Positions 53,341 through 62,116 are shown, numbered from the stretch's first letter. The stretch is 64,000 nt of DNA from Serratia inhibens (GCF_003591175.1 NZ_QYYG01000002.1:248001-312000), one strand, 5' to 3'. Numbers and translations: made by a program. The notes: generated by a model from the letters alone, not told the origin.

Positions 53341-54810
53341 TCAGCCCCCCGTTCGCTTGGCGCGGGTGATTGTTTTCCCCGTAACCTCTGCCTGTTTTAT
53401 ACGCGGGTATTTCCACAGCCAGCGCCCACTGACCATACGCCAGTAGAAGAGCGCGCCGCGCACCGCCCAATCCATAAACATGCCGAGCCAAACGCCGACC
53501 ACGCCCATCCCCAGCACAATGCCCAGCGTGTAACCGGCCACCACACGGCAGCCCCACATGCCCAGCATCGACACCCACATGGCAAAGCGGGCGTCGCGCG
53601 CGCCTTTCAACCCGGCGGGCAGCACCCAGGAGGCGGCCCAGATCGGCATAAAGGCGGCGTTCAGCCAGATAAGCACTTTCACCACCTCTTTAACGTCGTC
53701 CTGTTGGCTATAAAACGAGGCGAACATCCCGGCCAGCGGCGCCGTTCCCCAGGCGATCACCGTCAGCCCAATCGTCGCCAGCCAGAAAACGTGGCGCAGT
53801 TGCCGCTCCGCCTGGGCTATCTGCCCTTTTCCCAGGCGTTTTCCCACGATAATGGTCGATGCAGAACCCAAAGCGTTGCCCGGCAGGTTAATTAACGAGG
53901 CGATGGAAAAGGCGATAAAATTACCGGCAATGACGTTGGTCCCCATGCCGGCGACAAACATCTGGGTCAGCAATTTACCGCCGTTGAACAACACCGATTC
54001 GATGCTGGCGGGGATGCCGATCCCCAGCACTTCCCAGAGGATGTTCAGTTTTAACGGCGTAAAGTAACTTTTCAGCGTGATGTGCAGCGCCGGGTTAAAC
54101 CCAATCATCAGCACGTAAATAATGGCGATGGCACCGATATAGCGGGAAATGGTCAGCCCCAGCCCGGCACCGACAAAGCCCAGCCCATGCCAGCCCAGCA
54201 TGCCGTAAATCAGAATGCTGCTGATGATGATGTTAAGGATATTCATGCCGCCGTTGATCAGCAGCGGGATCTTGGTATTGCCCGCCCCGCGCAGCGCGCC
54301 GCTACCGATCAGCGCAATGGCGGCGGCCGGATAGCTCCACACCGTGGTTTGCAGATAAGAAAGCGCCAGCGCCTTGACCTCCGGCGTGGCGGCGCCGGCG
54401 ATCACGTCAATAATCTGCTCGCCCGCCAGATGGATGCCCACCGCCAATATCAGGGCGACCAAAGTCATCAACACCAACGACTGCCGCGCCGCCGACCGCG
54501 CTCTTTTGCGATCCCGCTTGCCGAGGCTGAAGGCCACCACCACCGTGGTGCCCAGATCCACTGCGGCGAAGAAAGCGATAATCACCATATTGAAGCTGTC
54601 CGCCAGCCCCACGCCGGCCATCGCTTCCTTACCGATCCAGCTCACCAGGAAGGTACTTAGCACCCCCATCAGCAAGACGCAGGCGTTTTCCATAAAGATC
54701 GGTACCGCCAGCGGCGTGATCTCACGCCAGAACAGCACGCGGTAGCTTTTTCGTTTGGCATACCAGGGCGTTTTTTCCACACGCTGGCGCAGGGCGGCAT
54801 ATAAATTCAA
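53341..54810 (-). CDS. MATE family efflux transporter (YeeO/NorM-like)
   Basis: 489-aa multidrug and toxic-compound extrusion protein with 12 helices in two similar halves (FWREITPLAVPIFMENACVLLMGVLSTFLVSWIG begins the first; LNILWEVLGIGIPASIESVLFNGGKLLTQMFVAGMGTNVIAGN the second). It carries a basic N-terminal extension (LRQRVEKTPWYAKRKSYR). The frame starts with TTG at 54810, as no in-frame ATG is available before residue ~39; the start is therefore uncertain. Substrate unknown. Confidence 0.88.
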   Translation of the reverse strand: MNLYAALRQRVEKTPWYAKRKSYRVLFWREITPLAVPIFMENACVLLMGVLSTFLVSWIGKEAMAGVGLADSFNMVIIAFFAAVDLGTTVVVAFSLGKRDRKRARSAARQSLVLMTLVALILAVGIHLAGEQIIDVIAGAATPEVKALALSYLQTTVWSYPAAAIALIGSGALRGAGNTKIPLLINGGMNILNIIISSILIYGMLGWHGLGFVGAGLGLTISRYIGAIAIIYVLMIGFNPALHITLKSYFTPLKLNILWEVLGIGIPASIESVLFNGGKLLTQMFVAGMGTNVIAGNFIAFSIASLINLPGNALGSASTIIVGKRLGKGQIAQAERQLRHVFWLATIGLTVIAWGTAPLAGMFASFYSQQDDVKEVVKVLIWLNAAFMPIWAASWVLPAGLKGARDARFAMWVSMLGMWGCRVVAGYTLGIVLGMGVVGVWLGMFMDWAVRGALFYWRMVSGRWLWKYPRIKQAEVTGKTITRAKRTGG

Positions 54811-55003
54811 GATGGACTCAGATAAAAGTGAAACAACATTTCAAAGGATGAATGACAGATCGTTATCCTGCAAAGAATTTTTTGCAAGAGAGCGTTGAAA
54901 ACTACGCGACGGGTGAGATGTGGGTTTTATCGCTGATTGAAAGCCGCGTAACCGCCGTGCCCATGATGGCCGCCTTTTTCGTAAAAATTGCCGATACCAA
55001 GGC

Positions 55004-55019
55004 TGATGGAATTCCATCA
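55004..55019. promoter_or_regulatory. 16-bp palindromic operator upstream of the IolE-like gene
   Basis: Perfect palindrome TGATGGAATTCCATCA, 70 bp before the IolE-like start. Differs only in the two central bases from the palindrome at 59337-59352 next to the LacI gene. Probable binding site of the LacI-family regulator encoded at 59367. Confidence 0.8.
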
Positions 55020-55088
55020 ATAATCCCATACCCCTCTCCTCAGGTGGCTGATTATAGTGACGCCATCACGACGACAAGGAGAGCAGCA

Positions 55089-56009
55089 ATGGCGTTTTCC
55101 CACCTTAAACTGGGCGTTAGCCCACTGTGCTGGACTAATGATGTATTAGACGATCTCGGTGGCGATATTCCTCTGACGACATGCCTGCAACAAGCAGCGC
55201 AGGCGGGCTATCAGGGTATCGAACTGGGCCGCAAATTTCCGCGCGACGCACATGAATTATCCCCCCTGCTTGGCGCTGCGGGTCTGCAACTCGCCTCCGG
55301 CTGGCATAGCGGTTTTCTGGCCGAACGTGGCCTGGAGGAAGAACTCGAGGCCGTGCGCCCACACGCACAACTTCTGCAGCAATTGGGGGCCAACGTCATG
55401 GTCTACGGCGAATGTGGCCAACTACCAGGCGAATCCCCTCTTGATGAACCCATCTCGTTGTCACCCGCACTCAGCCGCATCGACCTGACGGCATATTGCA
55501 ACAAACTGAATGCTTTCGCGGACGTATTGCTGCGCGATTTTGGCCTGAAACTGGCCTACCACCACCATCTGATGATGCTGGTAGAACATGACGATGAAGT
55601 GCAGGCATTTCTTGCGCAGACACAGGATAACGTGGGGCTGGTATTTGATTCCGGTCATGCCTTTGCTGCGGGGGTCGACATGGCATCGGTATTGGAAAAA
55701 TACGGCCATCGTATCTGCCATATTCATTTGAAAGATGTGCGTCCGCACGTGCTTCAGCGGCTCTACGGCGAAGATCTCAGCTTCAATGATGCTGTACGCG
55801 CAGGGTTGTTTACCGTGCCGGGGGATGGCGGCATCGACTATGCCCCTTTGATCCGTTTCGTCGCATCAGCCGGCTATCAAGGCTGGTTAATTGTAGAGGC
55901 CGAGCAGGATCCCGCGACCGCACCACCGCTGGCGACGGCCAGCCGGGCATTCAAATGGGTGAGCGAACATTTTCCTGTCGATACGCCCCTCAAAGGAGAC
56001 GCGCGATGA
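55089..56009 (+). CDS. IolE-like sugar isomerase/dehydratase (TIM barrel)
   Basis: 306-aa xylose-isomerase-like TIM-barrel protein closest to inosose dehydratase IolE: CWTNDVLDDLGGDI near the N-terminus, LAYHHHLMMLVE, VGLVFDSGHAFAAG, CHIHLKDVRP and GLFTVPGDGGIDYAPLI. The metal ligands (Glu, Asp, His, Glu) of the fold appear conserved. IolE removes water from 2-keto-myo-inositol; relatives in 3-keto-glycoside pathways do elimination or hydration. The ATG at 55089 has AAGGAG upstream. Its last bases overlap the next start (ATGA). First gene of the cluster. Confidence 0.85.
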   Translation: MAFSHLKLGVSPLCWTNDVLDDLGGDIPLTTCLQQAAQAGYQGIELGRKFPRDAHELSPLLGAAGLQLASGWHSGFLAERGLEEELEAVRPHAQLLQQLGANVMVYGECGQLPGESPLDEPISLSPALSRIDLTAYCNKLNAFADVLLRDFGLKLAYHHHLMMLVEHDDEVQAFLAQTQDNVGLVFDSGHAFAAGVDMASVLEKYGHRICHIHLKDVRPHVLQRLYGEDLSFNDAVRAGLFTVPGDGGIDYAPLIRFVASAGYQGWLIVEAEQDPATAPPLATASRAFKWVSEHFPVDTPLKGDAR

Positions 56010-57178
56010 ACAACCGGTTAAACATTGGTCTGATTGGCTCTGGTTTCATGGGGCAGGCGCATGCCGACGCATATCGCCGCGCAGCGATGTTCTATCACAA
56101 TCTACCAAAACGTCCGTATCTCTATGCGCTGGCCGATCAAAACCAGACGATGGCAGAGGCCAATGCCGCCAAATTTGGCGCCGAGAAGGCTTATGGCGAT
56201 TGGCGTGAGTTGGTGAACGATCCGCACGTGGACATCGTCGATATCACCTCCCCCAACCATCTGCATTATGAAATGGCAATGGCGGCGATTGCGGCAGGTA
56301 AGCACGTTTATTGTGAAAAACCCCTGGCAGTAAACGAGCAACAAGCGCGTGAAATGACCACTGCGGCTACGCAAGCCGGAGTGAAAACCATGGTGGCCTT
56401 TAACAACATAAAAACGCCCGCCGCGCTGTTGGCCAAACAGATTATTGAACGCGGTGACATAGGTACCCCCGTTCGTTTCCGTGGCACCTTTGACCAGGGA
56501 TTTTACAACGATCCCCTACTGCCCTGGTCCTGGCGTTGCTCGAAAACGCTGGGTGGCAGCGGCGCTCTGGGCGATCTGGGTGCACACACGCTCTCCGTAG
56601 CGCAATTCCTGATGGGCGGGATCCGTCAGGTGACAGCCAATGCTCAAACCTTCATGACCAAACGACCGGTGCCGCAGGCTGATGCCGGCTATGCCAGTAA
56701 AGTCGACAGCGGCGCAGAATGGCGCGAAGTGGAAAATGACGATCAGATACAGTGTCTGGTGAATTTTGACAGCGGTGCCTCCGGCGTGATTGAAGCATCG
56801 CGCATTGCTGCCGGGCGCATTTTTGGCGTCTATTGGGAAGTTTCGGGCACTGAAGGGACCCTTTACATGGACGGTGAGCGCTTCAACGAACTGCAGGTTT
56901 ACCGTTTTAACGATCACCAGCACGATCGTGGTTTCAAGACGTTGTATGCCGGTAGCCAAATCCCCTCCTACTCCGGCTTCTTTGGTTTCGACTTTGGCGG
57001 CGGCGGTCTGGGCTATTTCGATGTGAAAGTTATCGAAGTACATGATTTGGTCCAGGGGATTTGCAGTGACGGCGACTGTTATCCCAACTTCGCTTTCGGT
57101 CTGGAAAACCAACGCATCCTGTCCGCCATTGAGACTTCAATGGTTAATCATTCCTGGATTGACGTGATAAAAGATTAA
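56006..57178 (+). CDS. Gfo/Idh/MocA dehydrogenase, levoglucosan-dehydrogenase-like
   Basis: 390-aa NAD(P)-dependent sugar dehydrogenase. Rossmann motif IGLIGSGFMGQAHADAYRR, then EKPLAVNEQQA, and the Gfo/Idh catalytic region GSGALGDLGAHTLSVAQFLMG with Asp and His. Length, the long insertion FMTKRPVPQADAGYASKVDSG and the C-terminal FGFDFGGGGLGYFDVKVIEVHDLVQGI resemble remembered levoglucosan dehydrogenase and similar 3-position sugar oxidases. It overlaps the IolE-like gene by 4 nt, so both act together. Substrate is inferred only. Confidence 0.82.
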   Translation: MNNRLNIGLIGSGFMGQAHADAYRRAAMFYHNLPKRPYLYALADQNQTMAEANAAKFGAEKAYGDWRELVNDPHVDIVDITSPNHLHYEMAMAAIAAGKHVYCEKPLAVNEQQAREMTTAATQAGVKTMVAFNNIKTPAALLAKQIIERGDIGTPVRFRGTFDQGFYNDPLLPWSWRCSKTLGGSGALGDLGAHTLSVAQFLMGGIRQVTANAQTFMTKRPVPQADAGYASKVDSGAEWREVENDDQIQCLVNFDSGASGVIEASRIAAGRIFGVYWEVSGTEGTLYMDGERFNELQVYRFNDHQHDRGFKTLYAGSQIPSYSGFFGFDFGGGGLGYFDVKVIEVHDLVQGICSDGDCYPNFAFGLENQRILSAIETSMVNHSWIDVIKD

Positions 57179-57187
57179 GGAGCCACC

Positions 57188-58219
57188 ATGTTTCCCTCTG
57201 TCTTGCCCACACCTCGCAACCAACCAGTAGCCTCCATTCCGTCACTACGATGGGGGATTATTGGCCCCGGTTGGATCGCAGAACGTTTTGTGAAATCGCT
57301 GAAAGAGCAGAGCCGGCAACGGATACTGGCCGTCGCTTCCCGTTCACAGGAAAAGGCGGATCGCTTCGCTGCAACCTGGGGTATTCCCTCGGCATATGGC
57401 GATGTGAATGACATGCTTGCTCGCGATGATCTGGATGCCATCTATGTCGCTACGCCGCATAACCATCATTTCCCGGATGGTTGTCAGGTACTGAGAGCGG
57501 ACAAGCATGTTCTGATCGAAAAGCCCTTCGCGCTTAACGCCCGCGAGGGGGTTGCGCTGCAAGAGCTGGCACAGTTGCACGGCAAACTGGCGATGGAGGC
57601 GATGTGGTGTGATTACCTACCCAAATATGATGTCATCCGTCAATTGCTGGAAGATGGCGTATTAGGCGATGTACACACGTTACTGGCCGACCACGGTGAG
57701 TTTTTCACCCCCGACCACCGTATTTTTAACGCGGACTTGGCCGGTGGCCCAATGATGGACCTCGGCAGTTATCTGGTCTCATTCAGCGTCCTGATAGGCG
57801 GTGCTCCCCAGGATATTATTGCGCGGGGTGAGCCGGCACCGGGCGGGATCAATGGTCAAACCTCAATGCTGTTCACCCATGACAACGGGCTGCACAGTGT
57901 ACTGAATACCACGCTATTCAGTAACACTCCGGGCGGCGCTGTCGTGGCGGGACGGGATGCAACCCTCACCATCGATGGGCAATTCTATGCACCGGGCCAC
58001 TTTTCATTGACCGCCAGCCAGGGCGGAAAAACGCTGCATTGGGAAGAGCCGCTCACCCGTTACACACAGCTGTTCCATCAAGCGGAACATTTTGCCTGGT
58101 GCGTCGGCCAGGGGGTAAATGACTCGACAATCCGTCCGCTAAGCCAGGTTCTGACCACGTTAAAAGCCATGGATGAAGTGAGACGTCAGATGGGTGTGGT
58201 TTTCAACGAGGAACGTTGA
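57188..58219 (+). CDS. Gfo/Idh/MocA oxidoreductase, dihydrodiol-dehydrogenase-like
   Basis: 343-aa second oxidoreductase of the cluster. Rossmann motif WGIIGPGWIAERFVKSLKEQ; cofactor/active-site EKPFALNAREGVALQELAQ and MEAMWCDYLPKYD; catalytic-region GGPMMDLGSYLVSF. The MEAMW motif places it with trans-dihydrodiol dehydrogenase/glucose-fructose-oxidoreductase-like reductases. AAGGAG precedes the ATG, 9 nt after the previous stop. It could carry out the final reduction of a keto-sugar. Ends at a bidirectional terminator. Confidence 0.83.
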   Translation: MFPSVLPTPRNQPVASIPSLRWGIIGPGWIAERFVKSLKEQSRQRILAVASRSQEKADRFAATWGIPSAYGDVNDMLARDDLDAIYVATPHNHHFPDGCQVLRADKHVLIEKPFALNAREGVALQELAQLHGKLAMEAMWCDYLPKYDVIRQLLEDGVLGDVHTLLADHGEFFTPDHRIFNADLAGGPMMDLGSYLVSFSVLIGGAPQDIIARGEPAPGGINGQTSMLFTHDNGLHSVLNTTLFSNTPGGAVVAGRDATLTIDGQFYAPGHFSLTASQGGKTLHWEEPLTRYTQLFHQAEHFAWCVGQGVNDSTIRPLSQVLTTLKAMDEVRRQMGVVFNEER

Positions 58220-58222
58220 GCC

Positions 58223-58247
58223 GGTAGCCCCACCAATGGGGGCTACC
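58223..58247. terminator. Bidirectional terminator inside the sugar cluster
   Basis: GGTAGCCCC (58223-58231)/GGGGCTACC (58239-58247), a perfect 9-bp stem between the convergent stops at 58219 and 58255. Confidence 0.7.
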
Positions 58248-58254
58248 CTAAGGA

Positions 58255-59262
58255 TTACGCCAATTGCTCCACAGCGACAAACTGCCCGGTTTGCAATGAA
58301 GTCACTGCGGCTTCGGCGATGGCTTGCGCTTGCAGGCCATCCAGTAGCCCCGGCAGATCGGGCACGGACTCACCAGCCAGATGGCGAACAAAGGCGTCCA
58401 GATGCCTGTAATAGGTATCTTGCACCCTGCTGAACCAGTCTCCCCACAGCCCCGGTTGAATGCGCTGGTTACCGCGCCAGAGTGTAGCGCCCTGCGGCGA
58501 CTGGCTGCCTGACTCCAGCACGCCTTCCGGCCCCATCAGATTAATTCGCTCGTCATAGCCGTGACCGGTACGCCGAGTGTTATCCAGTTGCGCCAAGGCT
58601 CCCGACCTCATTCTCATCATCAGAACGGAGGTATCGACATCGCCAAATTCGGCTATCTCCGGCAGTGCCAGCGCGGCGCCCATCGCAGCGACAGTGTGAA
58701 CTTCATCCGCAGTGAGAAAACGCAACAGGTCAAAGAAGTGGATCGCCTGGTCACGCATCTGCCCGCCTGAACTACGCAGATAACTGACTGGCGGCATTTC
58801 AGAGGCTCGGCATACCATCTGTATCAGCTCAAGGTTACCGATCACGCCTTGTTCCACCTGGCGTCGCAACTGTTGATGGCTTTGATCGAAACGGCGGTTG
58901 AATCCCACCGTTATGGGTACGTTTAACGGCAAGACTTTTTCCACCACCTCACGGGCGCGGGACAAAGACAGGTCAATGGGTTTTTCGCAGTAAACCGCTT
59001 TGCCGGCGCGGGCTGCGGCTTCCAACAATTCCGCATGCGACGGCGTAGCGCTGGCAATCAAAACGGCATCAATGGCATCGCTGTTAATCGCGTGCGCAAC
59101 CGCCACCGCGCGAGCGCCGTATTGGCTTGCCAACGCCTCGGCGCGGCCGTGATCGATATCCGCCACCATCGCCAGCTCCGTTCCTGGATGCCGCGCAATA
59201 CTGGCAGCATGAACCTGCCCGATGAATCCACTACCGAGTAAAGCAAAACGTTGTTTAGCCAT
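58255..59262 (-). CDS. Gfo/Idh/MocA dehydrogenase, inositol 2-dehydrogenase (IolG)-like
   Basis: 335-aa third oxidoreductase, closest to IolG: FALLGSGFIGQVHAASIARHPG, CEKPIDLSLSRARE, VGFNRRFDQSHQQL, SGGQMRDQAIHFFDLLRFL with the catalytic Asp and His, and DNTRRTGHGYDERINLMG. IolG oxidises myo-inositol to 2-keto-myo-inositol. GGAGAG precedes the ATG. It is divergent from the LacI gene and shares the 59337 operator. A symbol is withheld because the neighbours do not form a complete iol set (no iolBCD or iolJ). Confidence 0.82.
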   Translation of the reverse strand: MAKQRFALLGSGFIGQVHAASIARHPGTELAMVADIDHGRAEALASQYGARAVAVAHAINSDAIDAVLIASATPSHAELLEAAARAGKAVYCEKPIDLSLSRAREVVEKVLPLNVPITVGFNRRFDQSHQQLRRQVEQGVIGNLELIQMVCRASEMPPVSYLRSSGGQMRDQAIHFFDLLRFLTADEVHTVAAMGAALALPEIAEFGDVDTSVLMMRMRSGALAQLDNTRRTGHGYDERINLMGPEGVLESGSQSPQGATLWRGNQRIQPGLWGDWFSRVQDTYYRHLDAFVRHLAGESVPDLPGLLDGLQAQAIAEAAVTSLQTGQFVAVEQLA

Positions 59263-59336
59263 TCTTTTCTCTCCAGAAAACGCTATTAGACGTTGTCAAA
59301 ATACCTGTGATAACTACACTGACTAAACATCCATTT

Positions 59337-59352
59337 TGATGGATATCCATCA
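59337..59352. promoter_or_regulatory. 16-bp palindromic operator between the IolG-like and LacI genes
   Basis: Perfect palindrome TGATGGATATCCATCA, 15 bp before the LacI start, with an additional overlapping half (ATCCAT at 59329). Nearly identical to the palindrome at 55004, indicating shared control and autoregulation. Confidence 0.8.
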
Positions 59353-59366
59353 TTCAGAGAGAGACG

Positions 59367-60386
59367 ATGAAGAGCATTTCGCTTGAAACGCTGGCTAAGC
59401 AGATTGGCGTGGGCGTCGCCACTGTGGATCGTGTATTAAACGAGCGAGGGGGCGTATCTCCGGCGACGACCCGTAAAGTGCTTCAGGCTGCGCGTGAGGC
59501 CGGGCTGCGGCGAATTCTACCGGAGGAGCATCGTTTCCCGTGGCAAATCGAAGTTTTCCTCAGCGCCAATGACTCCTTCTTTTTTCAGCAACTGGCGCAG
59601 GATTTTGCGCACGTTGCCGATGTACTGGGCTATCGCCGCCTGACGCTGCATCGAACCTTTGTCCCGGAGTCCCGGCCGGAAAAACTGGCGCAACTCATCG
59701 TCAACGGCAGTAAAAAAAGGCACGCGCTGATCGTCTTCGGCAATGAACATCCGGTGATATACGATGCACTGGAGCGATGCCGGGAAAGAAATATTCCCGT
59801 GATTACCTTAGCCACCGATCTTCCCGGTGCCGCCCGATTGTGCCATGTCGGAATAAACCAGTTACAAGCGGGGCGCACTGCCGGGATGATGATGGGCCGT
59901 ATGGTGCAACGGACTGGAGAAGTGTTGATACTCAGCGGGCGCACGGATTACAGTGCCCACCGCTTGCGTATTCAGGGATTCCGTGAGGTGCTGGCGCAAC
60001 ACTTTCCGCAATTGCAGCTGCGTGAGCCCTTGGCTGGGCAAGAAGATCGCGCAACGATCACGCGCCTGCTGGAAAAGTCGCTCAGCCAAAACGGCAACCT
60101 GGCAGGCATTTACAATACCGGTTTGGGGAACACGCAGGTCGGCGAAGCGTTGGCGCGTCATCGCCGCTACGGGGAGTGTTGCTGGATCACCCATGAACGT
60201 TATGCCACGACGCGCGAGCAATTGGCAAAAGGTGGGCTGGCGTTAACGTTGGACCAGAATACCCGCCAGCACGCCCAACTGGCGATCGACCTGATGTTAC
60301 GGCACCTCGAACAGGGCATCCAGCCCCCTACTTACGCAGACGGCAAGGTCGATTTTATTCTGTATACCTCAGAGAATGTCGAATGA
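59367..60386 (+). CDS. LacI family transcriptional regulator of the sugar/inositol cluster
   Basis: 339-aa LacI-type regulator. N-terminal helix-turn-helix SLETLAKQIGVGVATVDRVLNERGGVSPATTRKVLQAAREAGL (residues ~4-46) with VDRVLNERG as hinge-proximal recognition region, then a periplasmic-binding-protein-like sugar domain (IEVFLSANDSFFFQQLAQDFAHVADVLGYRRLTLHRTFVPES, NIPVITLATDLP, FREVLAQHFPQLQ). AGAGAG precedes the ATG. The binding domain is of the D-ribose/inositol-binding type. Probable repressor acting on the two 16-bp palindromes. Confidence 0.9.
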   Translation: MKSISLETLAKQIGVGVATVDRVLNERGGVSPATTRKVLQAAREAGLRRILPEEHRFPWQIEVFLSANDSFFFQQLAQDFAHVADVLGYRRLTLHRTFVPESRPEKLAQLIVNGSKKRHALIVFGNEHPVIYDALERCRERNIPVITLATDLPGAARLCHVGINQLQAGRTAGMMMGRMVQRTGEVLILSGRTDYSAHRLRIQGFREVLAQHFPQLQLREPLAGQEDRATITRLLEKSLSQNGNLAGIYNTGLGNTQVGEALARHRRYGECCWITHERYATTREQLAKGGLALTLDQNTRQHAQLAIDLMLRHLEQGIQPPTYADGKVDFILYTSENVE

Positions 60387-60418
60387 CGGCGCTGATGACC
60401 GAAAGCCAAGGAGGCTCA

Positions 60419-60460
60419 ATGAAAAGAGTTAACACATCAAGAACATCAAACCCATGCTAA
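60419..60460 (+). CDS. Putative 13-codon leader ORF overlapping a membrane-protein start
   Basis: MKRVNTSRTSNPC with the strongest ribosome-binding sequence of the locus (AAGGAGG, 60408-60414). Its stop TAA (60458-60460) lies just after the ATG (60454) of the next gene, in a different frame. The following gene has no site of its own, so translational coupling or control is plausible. Confidence 0.45.
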   Translation: MKRVNTSRTSNPC

Positions 60461-60834
60461 ACGCCACCTTAATGCGGTGCTTTCTGGCACTGTGCTTAAT
60501 CATGGCGACTATCAATCATGTTATCGCCGGCGTGAAGTTCGGTTTTCTCTGGGACTATGGTTACGGTGAGCAGGCTCTCCTGGCCAGCCGCCTTTTTTGG
60601 GGTAGCCTGACCCTGCTGGATCCGCTGGTGGCGTATTTTCTGATCGTCAACCCAAAGGTTGGGCTGCCGGCCACATTGGCCCTCATCACCGTTGACGTCA
60701 TCCACAACGGCTATTACGTTTATCTCAATAACCAATGGCTCGCCCCCTTTTTTCTGTTCCAGTGCGCCTTCCTTGTCATCGCCTGGACATTTTCATTCAG
60801 GATAAAAAGAAGCGGTTTTGTTCAAGCCAAATGA
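60454..60834 (+). CDS. Four-span membrane protein of unknown function, 126 aa
   Basis: 126-aa polytopic inner-membrane protein with four hydrophobic segments (FLALCLIMATINHVIAGVKFGFLW, LLDPLVAYFLIV, ATLALITVDVIHNGYYVYL, FFLFQCAFLVIAWTF) and a short basic tail. No recognised family. No own Shine-Dalgarno is visible; the start overlaps a 13-codon ORF with a strong site. It follows the LacI gene by 67 nt in the same direction and may be read through from it. The 130 nt to tRNA-Ser hold no gene. Confidence 0.7.
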   Translation: MLNATLMRCFLALCLIMATINHVIAGVKFGFLWDYGYGEQALLASRLFWGSLTLLDPLVAYFLIVNPKVGLPATLALITVDVIHNGYYVYLNNQWLAPFFLFQCAFLVIAWTFSFRIKRSGFVQAK

Positions 60835-60967
60835 AGTCATAAGGCGTTAAGCCGATAAGCCGATAAGGCCGGGGATCAGAGAAAGGTTGTTCACGGTAGT
60901 TATATTTTCACAATGGGGTATGTGAGGCGTGGATCACAGATAAAATCTGCTGTAAGTGATTGAATAA

Positions 60968-61057
60968 TGGCGGAGAGAGGGGGATTTGAACCCCCGGTAG
61001 AGTTGCCCCTACTCCAGTTTTCGAGACTGGTCCGTTCAGCCGCTCCGGCATCTCTCC
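60968..61057 (-). tRNA. serU: tRNA-Ser (CGA)
   Basis: 90-nt class II tRNA on the minus strand, including the encoded CCA. Acceptor GGAGAGA pairs with TCTCTCC, anticodon stem-loop CCAGT-CTCGAAA-ACTGG with anticodon CGA, long serine variable arm GTAGGGGCAACTCTAC, T-arm GGGGGTTCAAATCCCCC. Matches E. coli serU apart from one base pair in the anticodon stem. The order serU-mtfA-asn tRNA is as in E. coli. Confidence 0.98.
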
Positions 61058-61149
61058 TGATAGTGCTTGTCATCATGCCCCTTTTTGCGGCATTTTTACA
61101 GAGTTAGCCTCCAGCCGAACGTTCAAGTGACCACTTTACGAGCAACGCG

Positions 61150-61938
61150 ATGATTAAATGGCCGTGGAAAACGCAACAACCACAAGCGGAAACGCTTGCC
61201 CAGTGGCAGGACGCGCTGGCAATCCCCCTGCTCTCTCCGCTGGATGAGCAGGAACAACAGCGCCTGATCGTCGTTGCCGGGCAGATTTTGCAGCAAAAGC
61301 GCATCGTCCCGCTGCAGGGGCTTGAGCTCACGTCGCAAATGCAGGCGCGTATCGCCCTGCTGTTCGCCCTGCCGGTGCTCGAGTTGGGGGCGGAATGCCT
61401 GGACGGCTTCAATGAGATCCTGCTCTACCCTTCGCCGTTCGTGGTGGAGGATGAATGGCAGGACGACATCGGCCTGGTGCATACCGGACCGGTGGTGCAG
61501 TCCGGACAGAGCTGGGAACAGGGGCCGATTGTGCTCAACTGGCAGGACGTGCAGGATTCTTTCGATCTCTCCGGCTTTAACCTGGTGATCCACGAGGCAG
61601 TGCACAAGCTGGATATGCGCAACGGCGGCAGCGCCACCGGGATACCGCCGATCCCGCTGCGCGATATTGCCGCCTGGGAGCATGATCTGCACGCCGCAAT
61701 GGAAAACCTGCAAGACGAGATCGACATGGTCGGCGAAGAGGCCGCCAGTATGGACGCCTATGCCGCCACCGATCCGGCCGAGTGTTTTGCCGTGCTGTCG
61801 GAGTATTTTTTCAGCGCGCCCGAACTGCTGGCCCAGCGTTTTCCGGTGTTATATCAGCATTTTTGCCGTTTCTATAAACAAGATACCTTGGCGCGCTTAC
61901 AGCGTTGGCAAGCCGAAAGCGGCGCAGAAACACCATAA
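61150..61938 (+). CDS. mtfA: Mlc titration factor A, zinc peptidase MtfA
   Basis: 262-aa cytoplasmic protein (E. coli MtfA/YeeI ~265 aa) that binds and titrates the glucose repressor Mlc and has zinc-dependent aminopeptidase activity. The metal site is HEAVHKLD with His148, Glu149 and His152; the third ligand Glu is in [11 protein letters not shown]. Its position between tRNA-Ser(CGA) and tRNA-Asn is the conserved enterobacterial place. It links to ptsG control and so to glucose use. Confidence 0.96.
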   Translation: MIKWPWKTQQPQAETLAQWQDALAIPLLSPLDEQEQQRLIVVAGQILQQKRIVPLQGLELTSQMQARIALLFALPVLELGAECLDGFNEILLYPSPFVVEDEWQDDIGLVHTGPVVQSGQSWEQGPIVLNWQDVQDSFDLSGFNLVIHEAVHKLDMRNGGSATGIPPIPLRDIAAWEHDLHAAMENLQDEIDMVGEEAASMDAYAATDPAECFAVLSEYFFSAPELLAQRFPVLYQHFCRFYKQDTLARLQRWQAESGAETP

Positions 61939-61993
61939 CCGACCGCGTATTGCTCGCATACTGAGCAGTCGAACCGAATCGACGAATTTAGCG

Positions 61994-62022
61994 TTGACAC
62001 ACTCTGGGTGGCTGGATATGAT
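61994..62022 (+). promoter_or_regulatory. tRNA-Asn promoter
   Basis: TTGACA, 17-nt spacer, TATGAT, followed by a GC-rich discriminator (GCGCCCCG), typical of stringently controlled tRNA genes; 18 nt before the tRNA 5' end. Confidence 0.9.
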
Positions 62023-62040
62023 GCGCCCCGTTCACACGAT

Positions 62041-62116
62041 TCCTCTGTAGTTCAGTCGGTAGAACGGCGGACTGTTAATCCGTATGTCACTGGTTCGAGT
62101 CCAGTCAGAGGAGCCA
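62041..62116 (+). tRNA. tRNA-Asn (GTT)
   Basis: 76-nt tRNA with encoded CCA. Acceptor TCCTCTG/CAGAGGA, anticodon loop ACTGTTAATCC with anticodon GTT, T-arm CTGGTTCGAGTCCAG. Asn tRNA genes are known integration sites of enterobacterial islands (for example the Yersinia high-pathogenicity island); base composition falls right after it. Confidence 0.98.
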
